From CAVUNY01 sp963843535 (GTDB taxonomy: Bacteria; Chloroflexota; Anaerolineae; Anaerolineales; Anaerolineaceae): a stretch of DNA of 64,000 bases. This document shows positions 8,369-17,336 of the stretch, piece after piece. The translations under genes and the position numbers were made by a program. Positions within the stretch are counted from its first letter, which is position 1; each line of letters starts with the position of its first letter. The stretch covers positions 186,001 to 250,000 of the forward strand of contig CAWJKU010000003.1 of assembly GCA_963843535.1 (NCBI GenBank), written 5' to 3'. A model generated the notes under the pieces. The model made no database searches and had not been told where the DNA came from. It saw only the letters and a program-made list of their open reading frames with translations.

Positions 8369-9112
8369 TTAATCCTTCACCACGTACAAAACTTCTTTCA
8401 GAGCCAACCCATGCGCCGGGGCCAATCCAGGGGGCTGCGGTCGAGCCGCTTGCACTGCCTGGGTAAAACTTTCCAGCTCCAGCTGGTTTCTTCCGATCAG
8501 CACCTGCAGATACACCATGCGGCGCACCATGTGGTACAGAAAGGCGTTGGCTGACACCTCAAACAGCAGGCCCCCGGAGTGCGGCTCCCAGGCTGCGGAA
8601 AAAACCTCACGCACGGTGCGGCCTCCGGGCCGGGGCGGGGTCCCGAAAGCAGCAAAATCATGCGTGCCTGGTAAAAGCCGTGCCGCTTGCTGGAGGAGGG
8701 CCAGATTTACTTCCGGCCAAACCCGCCAGGCATAGCGGTCGCGCAGAGGGTCGCGATCAGGTTCGCAGTAGATCAGGTATTGGTAGGTGCGCCCCTTTGC
8801 ATCGAAACGGGGGTGAAAATCTGGCGCAGCCACACATACTGAACGAACTGCTACATCGGCAGGCAAATGAGCGTTGAGCGCCCGGCCCAGTTCTTCAACC
8901 GGATGGGGCCACTCAAAGTCAAACGCGGCTACCTGTCCCTGCGCATGCACCCCACAATCGGTGCGTCCCGCGAAGACGGTTATCCGGTCCGACCAACCTA
9001 ACCGGCTCAGAGCCGCTTCTAACTCACCCTGAACCGTCCGGCCTTTTGCCTGCCGTTGATAGCCCTGAAAGTCAGTGCCGTCGTAGGCGAGGATAATCTG
9101 GTAACGTGCCAT
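8369..9112 (-). CDS. truA: tRNA pseudouridine synthase A (positions 38-40)
   Basis: 247 residues. Converts uridines 38-40 of the tRNA anticodon stem to pseudouridine. The catalytic Asp is in GRTDCGVHAQGQVAAFD (about residue 52); YQYLIYC and the FLYHMVRRMV helix of the family are also present. It sits between rplQ and rplM, the usual place for truA in many bacteria (rplQ-truA-rplM-rpsI). Confidence 0.96.
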   Translation of the reverse strand: MARYQIILAYDGTDFQGYQRQAKGRTVQGELEAALSRLGWSDRITVFAGRTDCGVHAQGQVAAFDFEWPHPVEELGRALNAHLPADVAVRSVCVAAPDFHPRFDAKGRTYQYLIYCEPDRDPLRDRYAWRVWPEVNLALLQQAARLLPGTHDFAAFGTPPRPGGRTVREVFSAAWEPHSGGLLFEVSANAFLYHMVRRMVYLQVLIGRNQLELESFTQAVQAARPQPPGLAPAHGLALKEVLYVVKD

Positions 9113-9140
9113 TCCACTCCGGAATTAACCGGAAAGGAGA

Positions 9141-9518
9141 TTACTCTTCAACAAGCTCCAGCAGGACCATTTCGGCCGCATCACCCAACCGCGGGCCCAG
9201 CTTGAACATTCGCGTGTAGCCGCCGGGGCGGCTGGCAAAACGCGGCGCAATATCATCAAACAACTTCTTTACCACTTCAGCGTCATCGAGACGAGCCGCG
9301 GCGGTGCGGCGAGCGTTCACTTTTTCGATATCACTGCCTTTGGCGCTGTTGCGCGCCAGGGTAATCAGTCGTTCAGCATCCCCACGGATCGCCAAAGCTT
9401 TCGTGCGGGTGGTTTGAATTCGTTCGTGAGTAAATAATTGCCGGATCAAAGTTCTCCGCAATCCCACACGTTGGTCAGTTGTTCTCCCAAGTCGATATCC
9501 AGCTACCTGATGTCGCAT
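9141..9518 (-). CDS. rplQ: Ribosomal protein bL17
   Basis: 125 residues. N-terminal LGRTTDQRVGLRRTLIRQLFTHERIQTT is diagnostic, and the family's usual GGYTRMFKLGPRLGDAAEMVLLELV end is complete. Overlap-free, 6 bp after rpoA. Confidence 0.97.
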   Translation of the reverse strand: MRHQVAGYRLGRTTDQRVGLRRTLIRQLFTHERIQTTRTKALAIRGDAERLITLARNSAKGSDIEKVNARRTAAARLDDAEVVKKLFDDIAPRFASRPGGYTRMFKLGPRLGDAAEMVLLELVEE

Positions 9519-9524
9519 CTCTCA

Positions 9525-10490
9525 TTACTCCGTAAGTTTCTCGTCGTGCATGTAGCCTTTTTCGCGCATTTTTTCGCGCAGCTCATCCAGCGACTTTTCA
9601 CCGAAATTGCGGATCGACATCACTGCCTCATCACCCTTTTCAAGCAGGTCCAGCACATCACCAACAGTGGTGATGCCAGTACGCTTGAGGGAGTTGAAGA
9701 CCCGCACCGAGAGGTCGAGATTTTCGATCGGGGTCTCAGCCGCTTCACTGGTTAACCGGCTGCCCGATACTTCCTTCTCGATGCCAACCACCAGTGTTTC
9801 TTCACTGATGCCTGCCACATAGCGCAGATGTTCGATTAAGATCTTCGATGCATCGCCCAGGGCCTTCTCGGGTGAGACTGTACCATCGGTCCAAATTTCA
9901 AGGATCAGCTTATCATAATTGGTCGACTGCCCCACGCGCGCTGAGGATACCGTCCAGTTGACCCGTCGAATCGGGCTGAAGATGGCATCCACCGGCAGCT
10001 CGCCAATGGGCAGGTGACCACTGCGGTCGTTGGCAGGTGAATACCCGCGCCCGCGCTCAACCGTCAGGTCAAACTCAAGCCGGATTTTACTGTCATCGAC
10101 TGTGAACAGGTAAAGGTCAGGATTCATGATCTCAACCTCAGCCGGAGCCTGGATATCTGCCGCGGTAACCTCGCCCTCACCCCGCACCTCCAGGTGCAGG
10201 TGAGCCGTATCGATATCGTGCAGGATCAAGCGCAGCTGCTTTACCTGGAGCGTAACCTGGATAACATCCTCGCGCACACCCGGTATTTCACTGAATTCGT
10301 GCAGCACATCGGAAATTCGGACCGATGTGACCGCGGCGCCATCCAATGAAGAGTAGAGTACGCGGCGCAGGGCATTCCCAAGTGTTACGCCGTAGCCCCG
10401 TTCAAGCGGGCCGATTACAAATTTGCCATAATTGCGAGCTTCTGCTTCACGCTCGACTTTTGGCGTTACCATATTGCTTAGAGTCGTCAA
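9525..10490 (-). CDS. rpoA: RNA polymerase alpha subunit
   Basis: 321 residues. The N-terminal assembly domain has YGKFVIGPLERGYGVTLGNALRRVLLSS-like sequence. The C-terminal domain that contacts UP elements and activators (about 245-310) includes NSLKRTGITTVGDLL-like and FGEKSLDELREKM helices. The best start is a TTG at 10490 with AAGGGGT about six bases upstream; the ATG at 10472 has no ribosome binding site. Lies between rpsD and rplQ as usual. Confidence 0.97.
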   Translation of the reverse strand: MTTLSNMVTPKVEREAEARNYGKFVIGPLERGYGVTLGNALRRVLYSSLDGAAVTSVRISDVLHEFSEIPGVREDVIQVTLQVKQLRLILHDIDTAHLHLEVRGEGEVTAADIQAPAEVEIMNPDLYLFTVDDSKIRLEFDLTVERGRGYSPANDRSGHLPIGELPVDAIFSPIRRVNWTVSSARVGQSTNYDKLILEIWTDGTVSPEKALGDASKILIEHLRYVAGISEETLVVGIEKEVSGSRLTSEAAETPIENLDLSVRVFNSLKRTGITTVGDVLDLLEKGDEAVMSIRNFGEKSLDELREKMREKGYMHDEKLTE

Positions 10491-10544
10491 GTTTCACCCC
10501 TTTCCGATGCACCCTTTGATACCGCGCACCGGACTGGTCAGCGA

Positions 10545-11189
10545 TTAACGCGAGTAGTACTCGACGATAAGCTGTTCATTGACATTGGCATCGATTTCCG
10601 AACGTTCCGGCAAGCGAAGCACACGACCAGACAAATCACTAAGGTCCCGATCCAGCCAGACGGCGCAGGTGCGTTGTTCTGATAGATCCGGCATCTCTTT
10701 GAAGTACGGATCGCTGCGGCTGCCTTCACGAACCCTGATGATATCTCCAGGATGCAGGACGGCCGAGGGAATATCCATCCGGGTCCCATTCACCAGGAAA
10801 TGACCGTGGTTAACGATCTGGCGCGCCTGAGACCGGCTGTCAGCCAGGCCCATGCGGTAAACCACATTATCCAGACGGCATTCAAGGGTCTGCAGCAAGT
10901 TCAAACCGGTGATACCTTGTGTGCGCTGTGCACTGCCAAAGTAGCGGCGGAACTGGCGTTCGAGCACACCGTATACCCGGCGCGCGCGCTGCTTGGCTCG
11001 CAGCTGGCGAGCGTAATCTGATTCACGGTCGCTGCGGTTCCGGGTAGAGCCGGTCTTTCCATGTTGGCCGGGGGCAAACCCGCGGCGTTCAAAAGCGCAC
11101 TTCGGCCCGTAGCAGCGTGCACCCTTCAAGAATAATTTGTCACCTTCTCGCCGGCATAATCTACATACCGGTCCAATATACTTAGCCAT
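10545..11189 (-). CDS. rpsD: Ribosomal protein uS4
   Basis: 214 residues from MAKYIGPVCRLCRREG. Four cysteines in the first 31 residues (CRLC, then ARCYGPKC) form the zinc-binding knuckle of the Zn-containing S4 class. The S4 RNA-binding domain (LECRLDNVVYRMGLADSRSQARQIVNHGH) is near residues 100-130. The start at 11189 is chosen over longer readings because it has GGAGA upstream and the standard N terminus. Confidence 0.96.
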   Translation of the reverse strand: MAKYIGPVCRLCRREGDKLFLKGARCYGPKCAFERRGFAPGQHGKTGSTRNRSDRESDYARQLRAKQRARRVYGVLERQFRRYFGSAQRTQGITGLNLLQTLECRLDNVVYRMGLADSRSQARQIVNHGHFLVNGTRMDIPSAVLHPGDIIRVREGSRSDPYFKEMPDLSEQRTCAVWLDRDLSDLSGRVLRLPERSEIDANVNEQLIVEYYSR

Positions 11190-11202
11190 TGAATCTCTCC
11201 TT

Positions 11203-11610
11203 TTACACGCGGCGCTTTTTCGGAGGCCGGCAACCATTATGTGCCACCGGGGTGACATCGGCAATGGAACGAACCTTCACACCCATCGACTGCACGGCGC
11301 GGATAGCCGATTCACGCCCGGGACCCGGTCCCTTCACGATCAGATCCACTTCCTGGATCCCCATGGCCTGGGCGGCTTTCATAGCCTGCTCCGCTGCCAG
11401 GCGGGCAGCAAAGGGCGTGCTCTTGCGGGAGCCTTTGAAACCGGCTGAGCCCGCGCTGCCCCAACAAACCGCGTTGCCCTGGGTGTCAGTCACAGTCACA
11501 ATCGTGTTATTAAAAGACGCATATACATGCACCTGCCCGGCGGATAAAGTTCGTTTGACTTTTCGCACAGACTGGGTACCGCGTCGCGTTTGGCGTACGT
11601 TTTGAGCCAT
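11203..11610 (-). CDS. rpsK: Ribosomal protein uS11
   Basis: 135 residues. A basic N terminus, VHVYASFNNTIVTVTDTQGN, the GSAGFKGSRKSTPFAA block and the end CRPPKKRRV are all typical. It lies between rpsM and rpsD in the alpha-operon order, 13 bp before rpsD. Confidence 0.97.
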   Translation of the reverse strand: MAQNVRQTRRGTQSVRKVKRTLSAGQVHVYASFNNTIVTVTDTQGNAVCWGSAGSAGFKGSRKSTPFAARLAAEQAMKAAQAMGIQEVDLIVKGPGPGRESAIRAVQSMGVKVRSIADVTPVAHNGCRPPKKRRV

Positions 11611-11738
11611 AGTACCTTCCTATCAACCTCTCATAGTAACTGGTCGGGCGCTAAACAACCCGGTGCCACCCTTTTCCAGTCATGCAGCCGCGGGGAGGAG
11701 AGGTCCCCAACATCACTGGATCCAGGTAGAACCACGGG

Positions 11739-12128
11739 CTATTTCTTTGCAGCCCCGCGGCGGCGACCGCGACCGGCAACTGTCTTTTTGATGCCCTTGC
11801 GTGTGCGAGAATTTGTGCGGGTTCTCTGACCACGGACGGGCAGGTTGCGGCGGTGCCGCAGACCACGATAGCAGCCGATTTCAATCAACCGCTTGATATT
11901 CATCTGAACTTCCCGGCGCAAATCACCTTCTACTTTGTAATTTTTCGAAATAAAATCACGCAGCAGGTTAGCTTCCGATTCCGTCAAATCTTTCACCCGA
12001 ATATCGGGGCTAATGTGAGTGGCGCCAAGAATCGCCTGAGATCGGCTGGGGCCAATCCCAAACAGGTAGGTCAGACCTACCTCGATCCGCTTATTACGCG
12101 GAAGATCAACACCTTCAATTCTTGCCAT
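11739..12128 (-). CDS. rpsM: Ribosomal protein uS13
   Basis: 129 residues. Begins MARIEGVDLPRNKRIEVGLTYLFGIG, has the LMxIGCYRGLRHRRNLPVRGQRT motif, and ends in a long basic tail. A 128-bp gap separates it from rpsK, wider than most joints in the array. Confidence 0.97.
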   Translation of the reverse strand: MARIEGVDLPRNKRIEVGLTYLFGIGPSRSQAILGATHISPDIRVKDLTESEANLLRDFISKNYKVEGDLRREVQMNIKRLIEIGCYRGLRHRRNLPVRGQRTRTNSRTRKGIKKTVAGRGRRRGAAKK

Positions 12129-12134
12129 ATTCTT

Positions 12135-12248
12135 TTATCCCTGTCGCTGTTTATGCTTTGGGTTATCGCAAATCACGTATAACCGGCCAGAGCGCTTAAC
12201 GATCTTGCACTTGGCACAGCGCTTGCGAATGGATGGTGACACTTTCAT
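12135..12248 (-). CDS. rpmJ: Ribosomal protein bL36
   Basis: 37 residues, too short for routine ORF calling. It begins MKVSPSIRKRCAKCKIVKR and ends ICDNPKHKQRQG. The zinc ligands C11, C14, C27 and H32 are all present, so this is the zinc-binding (C+) form. An AAAGGAG site lies seven bases before the ATG. First gene of the alpha-operon block; the usual neighbour infA is absent. Confidence 0.95.
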   Translation of the reverse strand: MKVSPSIRKRCAKCKIVKRSGRLYVICDNPKHKQRQG

Positions 12249-12291
12249 GATTTGCTCCTTTACGATTGCGGTTGAGAACGCCAAAACCGCA

Positions 12292-12320
12292 ATTATACCT
12301 ATTTATTCTTTAATTGTCCA
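12292..12320 (-). promoter_or_regulatory. Internal promoter for the rpmJ-rpsM-rpsK-rpsD-rpoA-rplQ block
   Basis: On the minus strand TGGACA (12320-12315), a 17-bp spacer and TATAAT (12297-12292). The -35 lies inside the last codons of map. A 9-bp inverted repeat (12265-12273 with 12285-12293) begins at the -10 and covers the initially transcribed region; it could be a leader hairpin or an operator. Confidence 0.7.
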
Positions 12321-13126
12321 GGTCCGCCGATTTGAGCCGGGGCTGAACCGTCCGCCAGGAGGGTGAAAATCTCAGGGCCGTTTTCCGTGATGGCGACCGT
12401 ATGTTCAAAATGGCAGGTATAACTGTTATCTGCAGCGCAAACCGTCCATTCGTCGGACATCACTTTGGTCATCGGTGTTCCAACCAGGACCATGGGTTCA
12501 AGCGCAATGGTCATACCCGTCCGCAGCAGCATGCCGCGTCCTGGGATACCATAGTTCGGAACCTGAGGACCTTCATGCATGGCTCGTCCCACACCGTGCC
12601 CGGTGTATTCGCGCGTGACATACAGGTTGCGGCTCTCAACGACCTGTTGAACGGCGGCAGAGATATCTCCTATATGGTTTCCGGCAACCATCTTGCTGAT
12701 CCCGGCATACAGCGCCTTTTCTGTGGTTTCCAGCAATTTTTTGGTAGTGGGTGAGATTTCGCCCACGCCAACCGTAAATGCCGAATCTGCCACATAGCCT
12801 TCATACACTGTACCGCAATCCATGGTAACGATATCCCCTTCCTTGAGCTTCCGTTTTTTGTCCGGAATGCCGTGCACCAGCTCTTCGTTTACGCTTACAC
12901 AGGTGCTGGCAGGATATGGATAAGGCCCCGGATAGTTCTTGAACGGTGAGTAAACTCCGTATTTTTTCAGAACCTCCTCGGCTGCTGCGTTAAGATCTGC
13001 CGTCGAGACACCCGGTCTGACAATAGCACACGCCGCGGCCAACGCTTCAGCATTGATCTGGCCGGCTTTACGCATGATATTGAGCTCTTCAGGGCTCTTG
13101 ATGGTGATCTGTCGATCCCATGCCAT
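12299..13126 (-). CDS. map: Methionine aminopeptidase, type I
   Basis: 275 residues. Removes the N-terminal Met from nascent proteins. The type I core is visible: CVSVNEELVHGIPD, the metal ligands in TMDCGTVYEGYVADSAFTVGVG (two Asp), HGVGRAMHEGPQVPNYG (His) and the C-terminal glutamate region with FEHTVAIT. About 20 residues longer at the C terminus than minimal type I enzymes. It follows adk by 5 bp in the spc-operon arrangement. Confidence 0.95.
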   Translation of the reverse strand: MAWDRQITIKSPEELNIMRKAGQINAEALAAACAIVRPGVSTADLNAAAEEVLKKYGVYSPFKNYPGPYPYPASTCVSVNEELVHGIPDKKRKLKEGDIVTMDCGTVYEGYVADSAFTVGVGEISPTTKKLLETTEKALYAGISKMVAGNHIGDISAAVQQVVESRNLYVTREYTGHGVGRAMHEGPQVPNYGIPGRGMLLRTGMTIALEPMVLVGTPMTKVMSDEWTVCAADNSYTCHFEHTVAITENGPEIFTLLADGSAPAQIGGPGQLKNK

Positions 13127-13131
13127 AATGA

Positions 13132-13788
13132 TTACTTTTCCTTCACAATTGCCGCCATCAGGTCAGCCGTCACATCATCGATCGGCTGCATGCCGTCGAT
13201 TTCAGCCAGCAAACCCTTGTTGCGGTAATATTCAATTAATGGCGATGTCTGCGCCATATAAACCCGGATCCGATTTTCTACCGTGGCTGGCTTGTCATCA
13301 TCCCGCTGGTAGAGTTCCGATCCATCCACGTCGCACTTTCCAGCCATTTTGGGTGGATTATGCTTCTCGTGGTAAACATGCCCTTCCAACCGGCAGGTCC
13401 ACCGGCCGCTCAACCGTTCGATCAACACCTTTGCCGGCACCGAGATATATGGAACGCTGTTTACCGCGCTGCCTAAGGTCGCAAGCATTTCAGAGAGCGC
13501 ATCTGCCTGGGCCGGCGTGCGCGGGAAACCATCCAACAAGGCGCCTTTAGCGCAGTCAGCCCGGCTCAGCCGCTCGCGAATCATCGCGATGGTCACATCA
13601 TCCGGAACCAGCTCGCCGCGGTTCATATAGACCTGCGCCATTTTACCCAGCTCTGTCTGCTGTTTCAGGTTTTCCCTGAAGATATCTCCAGATGAAACGT
13701 GGACCAATCCCAATTTTTCCGATACGATCTCGGCCTGGGTGCCTTTTCCCGCTCCGGGAGGTCCTAACAAGACAATGTACGTAGGCAT
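13132..13788 (-). CDS. adk: Adenylate kinase
   Basis: 218 residues from MPTYIVLLGPPGAGKGTQ, chosen because GGAG lies eight bases upstream; a reading from 13806 would overlap secY. P-loop GPPGAGKGT, SSGDIFREN and DGFPRTPAQADAL are intact, as is the long LID domain. In the LID, the zinc-type C-x2-C...C-x2-C/D pattern reads C-x2-E...C-x2-D, so one cysteine ligand is replaced. The enzyme interconverts ATP+AMP and 2 ADP. Downstream of secY. Confidence 0.95.
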   Translation of the reverse strand: MPTYIVLLGPPGAGKGTQAEIVSEKLGLVHVSSGDIFRENLKQQTELGKMAQVYMNRGELVPDDVTIAMIRERLSRADCAKGALLDGFPRTPAQADALSEMLATLGSAVNSVPYISVPAKVLIERLSGRWTCRLEGHVYHEKHNPPKMAGKCDVDGSELYQRDDDKPATVENRIRVYMAQTSPLIEYYRNKGLLAEIDGMQPIDDVTADLMAAIVKEK

Positions 13789-13802
13789 GCGTTTTGCTCC
13801 GC

Positions 13803-15146
13803 TCATCCCTTGATCAGGCTTTCTTCATAACCATGCAGCTTGAGTTCTGTTTCGATGATGGTGAAGGTATCCCGCACCACACCCACTACAATCAACAGGC
13901 CAGCCGATGAAATCAGAAGCAAACCGCCGCTTTGCATCGAAGTAGGCAATACTAAACCCAATATATAAGGCAGAACCGCTACGAGACCCAGGAAAACAGC
14001 TCCAGGCAGTGTGATTCGTCGTTGAACTTTACTCAAATATTTCTGGGTCGGAGCCCCGCGGATGACACCCGGGATCTGCGCGCCTTGTTTCTTCAGATTA
14101 TCGCCATAATTCTGTTGTTGGAACAACACATCGGTATAGAAAAACGTGAAGAGCACAACCGCGAGGAAATACATGATCGCGTAGCCGGCATTTTGACCGC
14201 CGAAAGTTTGAGAAATACCTGTGGCCAGGCTGCGCACCCAATCAGTCGACGAATTAATGAAATAGGACGCAACAATTGCTGGGAACGTCAGGATAGATTG
14301 GGCGAAGATCAAAGGGATCATGCCCGCCATATTAACCATCAGGGGCAGATTGCTGCGCACCGGCATGCTCATCCGGTTGCCGACCCGCCGCCCCGGGAAT
14401 AAAACCGGTACATTTCTGCGGCCTTGCTGTACAAAAACGATCGCAAAGATGGTCAAGACCAGGATGCTCAAAATTACCAGCAGCATCCACCACCAGTTAT
14501 ATTGATCCGCCAGAATTGAGCCTAAATGACTTGGCATTCGGGCCACAATTCCCGCAAAGATGATCAACGAAAGACCCTGTTTGGGGATACCGTATTCCGA
14601 GATTAACTGGCCCAGCCAGATGCCGAACATCGTGCCGCCGACCATGGTGGCCAGAGGTGTGACCGTTCGCAAGATCTCTGTGCCGCCAAAACCAGCCAGC
14701 ACGGTTGAAACCGGCTGCTGAACCAGGGATGCGAAGATATTTACCTGCCCGATCGCCGATAGAAGCGCCATCGGAACCGTGAGGATCACCGTCCATCTTT
14801 CCTGCCACTTCTGATATTCGGTCGGGTTCTCTTTCATCCTGCGTTCCAGGGCTGGAATGATCGGGCCTAACAGCTGCAGGATAATCTGGGCCGTGATGTA
14901 AGGATAAACACCCATCGCGAGGATTGAGAAGCTGGATATTGTACCGCCCGAAAGCAGGTCCAACAGGTTTACCAGGTTTCCTGCCGCGCCTTGCACATTG
15001 GCCAACTGGCTTAACACTGCCTGGTTAATCCCTGGAACAGGGATATTGGCTGCCAGACGGTATAACACCAACAACAAGAACGTGATCAGTAGCTTGTTGC
15101 GGATGTCTTCCGTCTTCCACAGATAGCGCCAGGGTGACCGCTTCAT
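13803..15146 (-). CDS. secY: Preprotein translocase subunit SecY
   Basis: 447 residues, ten membrane helices. Pore-forming subunit of the Sec translocon. Recognisable parts: LLVLYRLAANIPVPG near the N terminus, NLLDLLSGGTISSFSILAMGVYPYITAQIILQLL plug/helix 2 region, and a C-terminal HGYEESLIKG tail. The start at 15146 has TAAGGAG five bases upstream. Between rplO and adk. Confidence 0.97.
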   Translation of the reverse strand: MKRSPWRYLWKTEDIRNKLLITFLLLVLYRLAANIPVPGINQAVLSQLANVQGAAGNLVNLLDLLSGGTISSFSILAMGVYPYITAQIILQLLGPIIPALERRMKENPTEYQKWQERWTVILTVPMALLSAIGQVNIFASLVQQPVSTVLAGFGGTEILRTVTPLATMVGGTMFGIWLGQLISEYGIPKQGLSLIIFAGIVARMPSHLGSILADQYNWWWMLLVILSILVLTIFAIVFVQQGRRNVPVLFPGRRVGNRMSMPVRSNLPLMVNMAGMIPLIFAQSILTFPAIVASYFINSSTDWVRSLATGISQTFGGQNAGYAIMYFLAVVLFTFFYTDVLFQQQNYGDNLKKQGAQIPGVIRGAPTQKYLSKVQRRITLPGAVFLGLVAVLPYILGLVLPTSMQSGGLLLISSAGLLIVVGVVRDTFTIIETELKLHGYEESLIKG

Positions 15147-15156
15147 GGATTTCTCC

Positions 15157-15606
15157 TTAGATAATTTCGACGCTGCCACCAGCAGCTTCGATCTTTGTGC
15201 GGGCGCTCTTGCTGATGCGCTGAACGCTGATCTTTAGCGGCACGGTAACCTCGCCCCGGCCCAGGATCACGACCGGATTATTCGGCTTGGACAACACGTT
15301 GGCCTTCGCTAAAACTTCCGGGGTGATCTCTGCTCCGCTCGTAAAATTCACGAGTTGATCGAGATTAACCTCATTGTATTCGACCCGATTTGGCGGGGTG
15401 AAACCCTCACCCCGGATAAAGGGCAGGCGCCGGAAAAACGGCAAGTTGCCGCCCTGGCGGTACAGGTGACCGCCCGAACCAGTGCGTGAAGCCTGGCCTT
15501 TTGTGCCTCGGCCGCCGGTTTTACCTTGTCCAGCTGAGGGACCATGCCCCTTACGCTTACGGGTTTTGGTCGAGCCGGGATTTGGAAACAAATCGTTTAC
15601 TTTCAT
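15157..15606 (-). CDS. rplO: Ribosomal protein uL15
   Basis: 149 residues. The Gly/Arg-rich N-terminal half (GSTKTRKRKGHGPSAGQGKTGGRGTKGQ) and the C-terminal VTVPLKISVQRISKSARTKIEAAGGSVEII are typical. It lies 12 bp downstream of rpmD. Confidence 0.97.
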   Translation of the reverse strand: MKVNDLFPNPGSTKTRKRKGHGPSAGQGKTGGRGTKGQASRTGSGGHLYRQGGNLPFFRRLPFIRGEGFTPPNRVEYNEVNLDQLVNFTSGAEITPEVLAKANVLSKPNNPVVILGRGEVTVPLKISVQRISKSARTKIEAAGGSVEII

Positions 15607-15618
15607 TTACCTGCTCTC

Positions 15619-15819
15619 CTATTCGGATTCTTCAACCCGAACCAGTTTTTTCACCAGGTACAGCATCCCGCGCAGGGTTGGGGTATCTTCATGCTCCACG
15701 GTTTGGTGAAGCCGGTGAAACCCCAAGGCCCGCACAGTGGCTTTATGGCGAAGGGTTTCGCCGATCGCGCTTCTCATCAAGGTGATGCGTACTTTCTTAA
15801 CGGGTTGGTTTTCAGCCAT
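15619..15819 (-). CDS. rpmD: Ribosomal protein uL30
   Basis: 66 residues. The core VRITLMRSAIGETLRHKATVRALGF and the HTVE-like/LRGMLYLVKKLV segments match the short bacterial L30. It overlaps the end of rpsE by 8 bp, supporting cotranscription. Confidence 0.95.
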   Translation of the reverse strand: MAENQPVKKVRITLMRSAIGETLRHKATVRALGFHRLHQTVEHEDTPTLRGMLYLVKKLVRVEESE

Positions 15820-16345
15820 TCTTCCTCCGCTCCCAGAAAGGCATCAAGTCATGAGCAGACTTGCCGCGATGGGCGGCTTCCACTTCGGGGGACTTGAGCT
15901 GGTCCAGGGCTTCAAAGGTAGCCTTGACCACATTCAGGGTATTCGCGCTGCCCAATGATTTGGTTAAGATATCGCGTACCCCAGCAGATTCGAGCACTGC
16001 GCGCACACCACCGGCGGCGATGACGCCCGTGCCGGGGGATGCTGGTTTAAGCAGAACCACAGCGCCAGAAACACGGCCGATCACCTCGTGGGGAATGGTG
16101 GTGCCCATGGTGAACACCTGGCGCATATTTTTATGAGCGCGTTCTGTAGCCTTGCGCATCGCATCTGGCACGGCATTGGCTTTGCCTATACCCATGCCCA
16201 CATTGCCGCGATTATCGCCAGCCACTACCGTTACCCGGAATTGGAAACGGCGGCCGCCCTTCACAACCTTGGCTACTCTGGCAATTTCGATCACACGTTC
16301 GTCGTATGCTGTTTCTACAGCTGCTTGATAATTCATCATTTCCAT
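15812..16345 (-). CDS. rpsE: Ribosomal protein uS5
   Basis: 177 residues. VVKGGRRFQFRVTVVAGDNRGNVGMGIGKA is the dsRNA-binding S5 domain; LLKPASPGTGVIAAGGVRAVLESAGVRDILTKSLGS the C-terminal domain. Helps decoding fidelity in the 30S subunit. Between rplR and rpmD. Confidence 0.97.
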   Translation of the reverse strand: MEMMNYQAAVETAYDERVIEIARVAKVVKGGRRFQFRVTVVAGDNRGNVGMGIGKANAVPDAMRKATERAHKNMRQVFTMGTTIPHEVIGRVSGAVVLLKPASPGTGVIAAGGVRAVLESAGVRDILTKSLGSANTLNVVKATFEALDQLKSPEVEAAHRGKSAHDLMPFWERRKNG

Positions 16346-16384
16346 TGTTTCAGGCCCTCATTCCTGCATAGTTTGGCGGGGTCG

Positions 16385-16750
16385 CTAGAATTCCAGGCCA
16401 GCTTTGCGGGCGCCATCGGCCAGCGCTTTGACCCGGCCGATATAACGAAAACCGCCGCGGTCAAAAACGACTTGCTTGATGCCTTTATCTATTGCCCGCT
16501 TACCGACTAATTCACCGACTAGCCGCGCCTGCTCCGTCTTTTTCAGGCCCTTCACTTTTTCACGGAGTTCATGATCGACAGTTGAGGCTGAAACGAGAGT
16601 CAGACCGGCCTCATCATCGATCACCTGGGCGTAAATTTCCGCCAGGCTGCGAAATACGCTGATTCGTGGGCGATCCAGCGTGCCAGTGACATTCTTGCGC
16701 ACACGAACATGCCGCTTAAGGCGAGATTCAGTACGAGTTTTATTCGTCAT
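16385..16750 (-). CDS. rplR: Ribosomal protein uL18
   Basis: 121 residues. RLKRHVRVRKNVTGTLDRPRISVFRSLAEIYAQVIDD is the 5S rRNA-binding N-terminal part, and VFDRGGFRYIGRVKALADGARKAGLEF the conserved end. Lies 8 bp after rplF. Confidence 0.97.
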   Translation of the reverse strand: MTNKTRTESRLKRHVRVRKNVTGTLDRPRISVFRSLAEIYAQVIDDEAGLTLVSASTVDHELREKVKGLKKTEQARLVGELVGKRAIDKGIKQVVFDRGGFRYIGRVKALADGARKAGLEF

Positions 16751-16758
16751 ACCACTAC

Positions 16759-17313
16759 CTACCCCTTACCCTTGCCCTTACCGGCTTTACCAGCCTTGCG
16801 GCGAACTCTTTCTTCGTGGAAACGAATACCCTTGCCCTTGTAGGGTTCTGGGGGACGAATCTGACGAAGATCTGCAGCCACCTGGCCGACTTGTTCCTTA
16901 TCAAAGCCATTGACTTTGATCTGGCGAGCGCGGGTATCAACATCAAACGAGATACCAGCCGGCGGCTCTACGGTGACAGGATGAGAATATCCCACGTACA
17001 GCACCAGATTGGCGCCGTTCATCTCTGGGCGGTATCCTACACCTTCAACATCAAGCAAACGGGTGAAGCCGGTGCTAACACCAGTCACCATGTTGTTGAT
17101 CAAAGCTCGGGTCGTTCCATGCAGGGCGCGCACGCTGGGGGCCTCTGAACTGCGGGTGACTATCACCTGTCCATTTTCCAGGGCAATACCAACCACTGGA
17201 GTGAACTCTTTCTTCAATTCACCCTTCGGACCTTTTACGTGGACTTCCAGACCATTTAATTTGACCTGGACGCCCGCCGGAACGGAAATCGGTAATCGAC
17301 CAATCCGAGACAC
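16759..17313 (-). CDS. rplF: Ribosomal protein uL6
   Basis: 184 residues. Starts with GTG at 17313, six bases after a full AAGGAGGT; the product begins SRIGRLPISVPAGVQV. The signature PPEPYKGKGIRF is present near the C terminus, followed by a Gly/Lys-rich tail. A longer reading upstream would run into rpsH. Confidence 0.96.
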   Translation of the reverse strand: MSRIGRLPISVPAGVQVKLNGLEVHVKGPKGELKKEFTPVVGIALENGQVIVTRSSEAPSVRALHGTTRALINNMVTGVSTGFTRLLDVEGVGYRPEMNGANLVLYVGYSHPVTVEPPAGISFDVDTRARQIKVNGFDKEQVGQVAADLRQIRPPEPYKGKGIRFHEERVRRKAGKAGKGKGKG

Positions 17314-17336
17314 GTTCCTACCTCCTTTTCCCGGGT

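Noticed and set aside
12249..12298. A short infA between map and rpmJ
   Set aside because: The space is only 50 bp, too short for IF-1 (about 72 codons).
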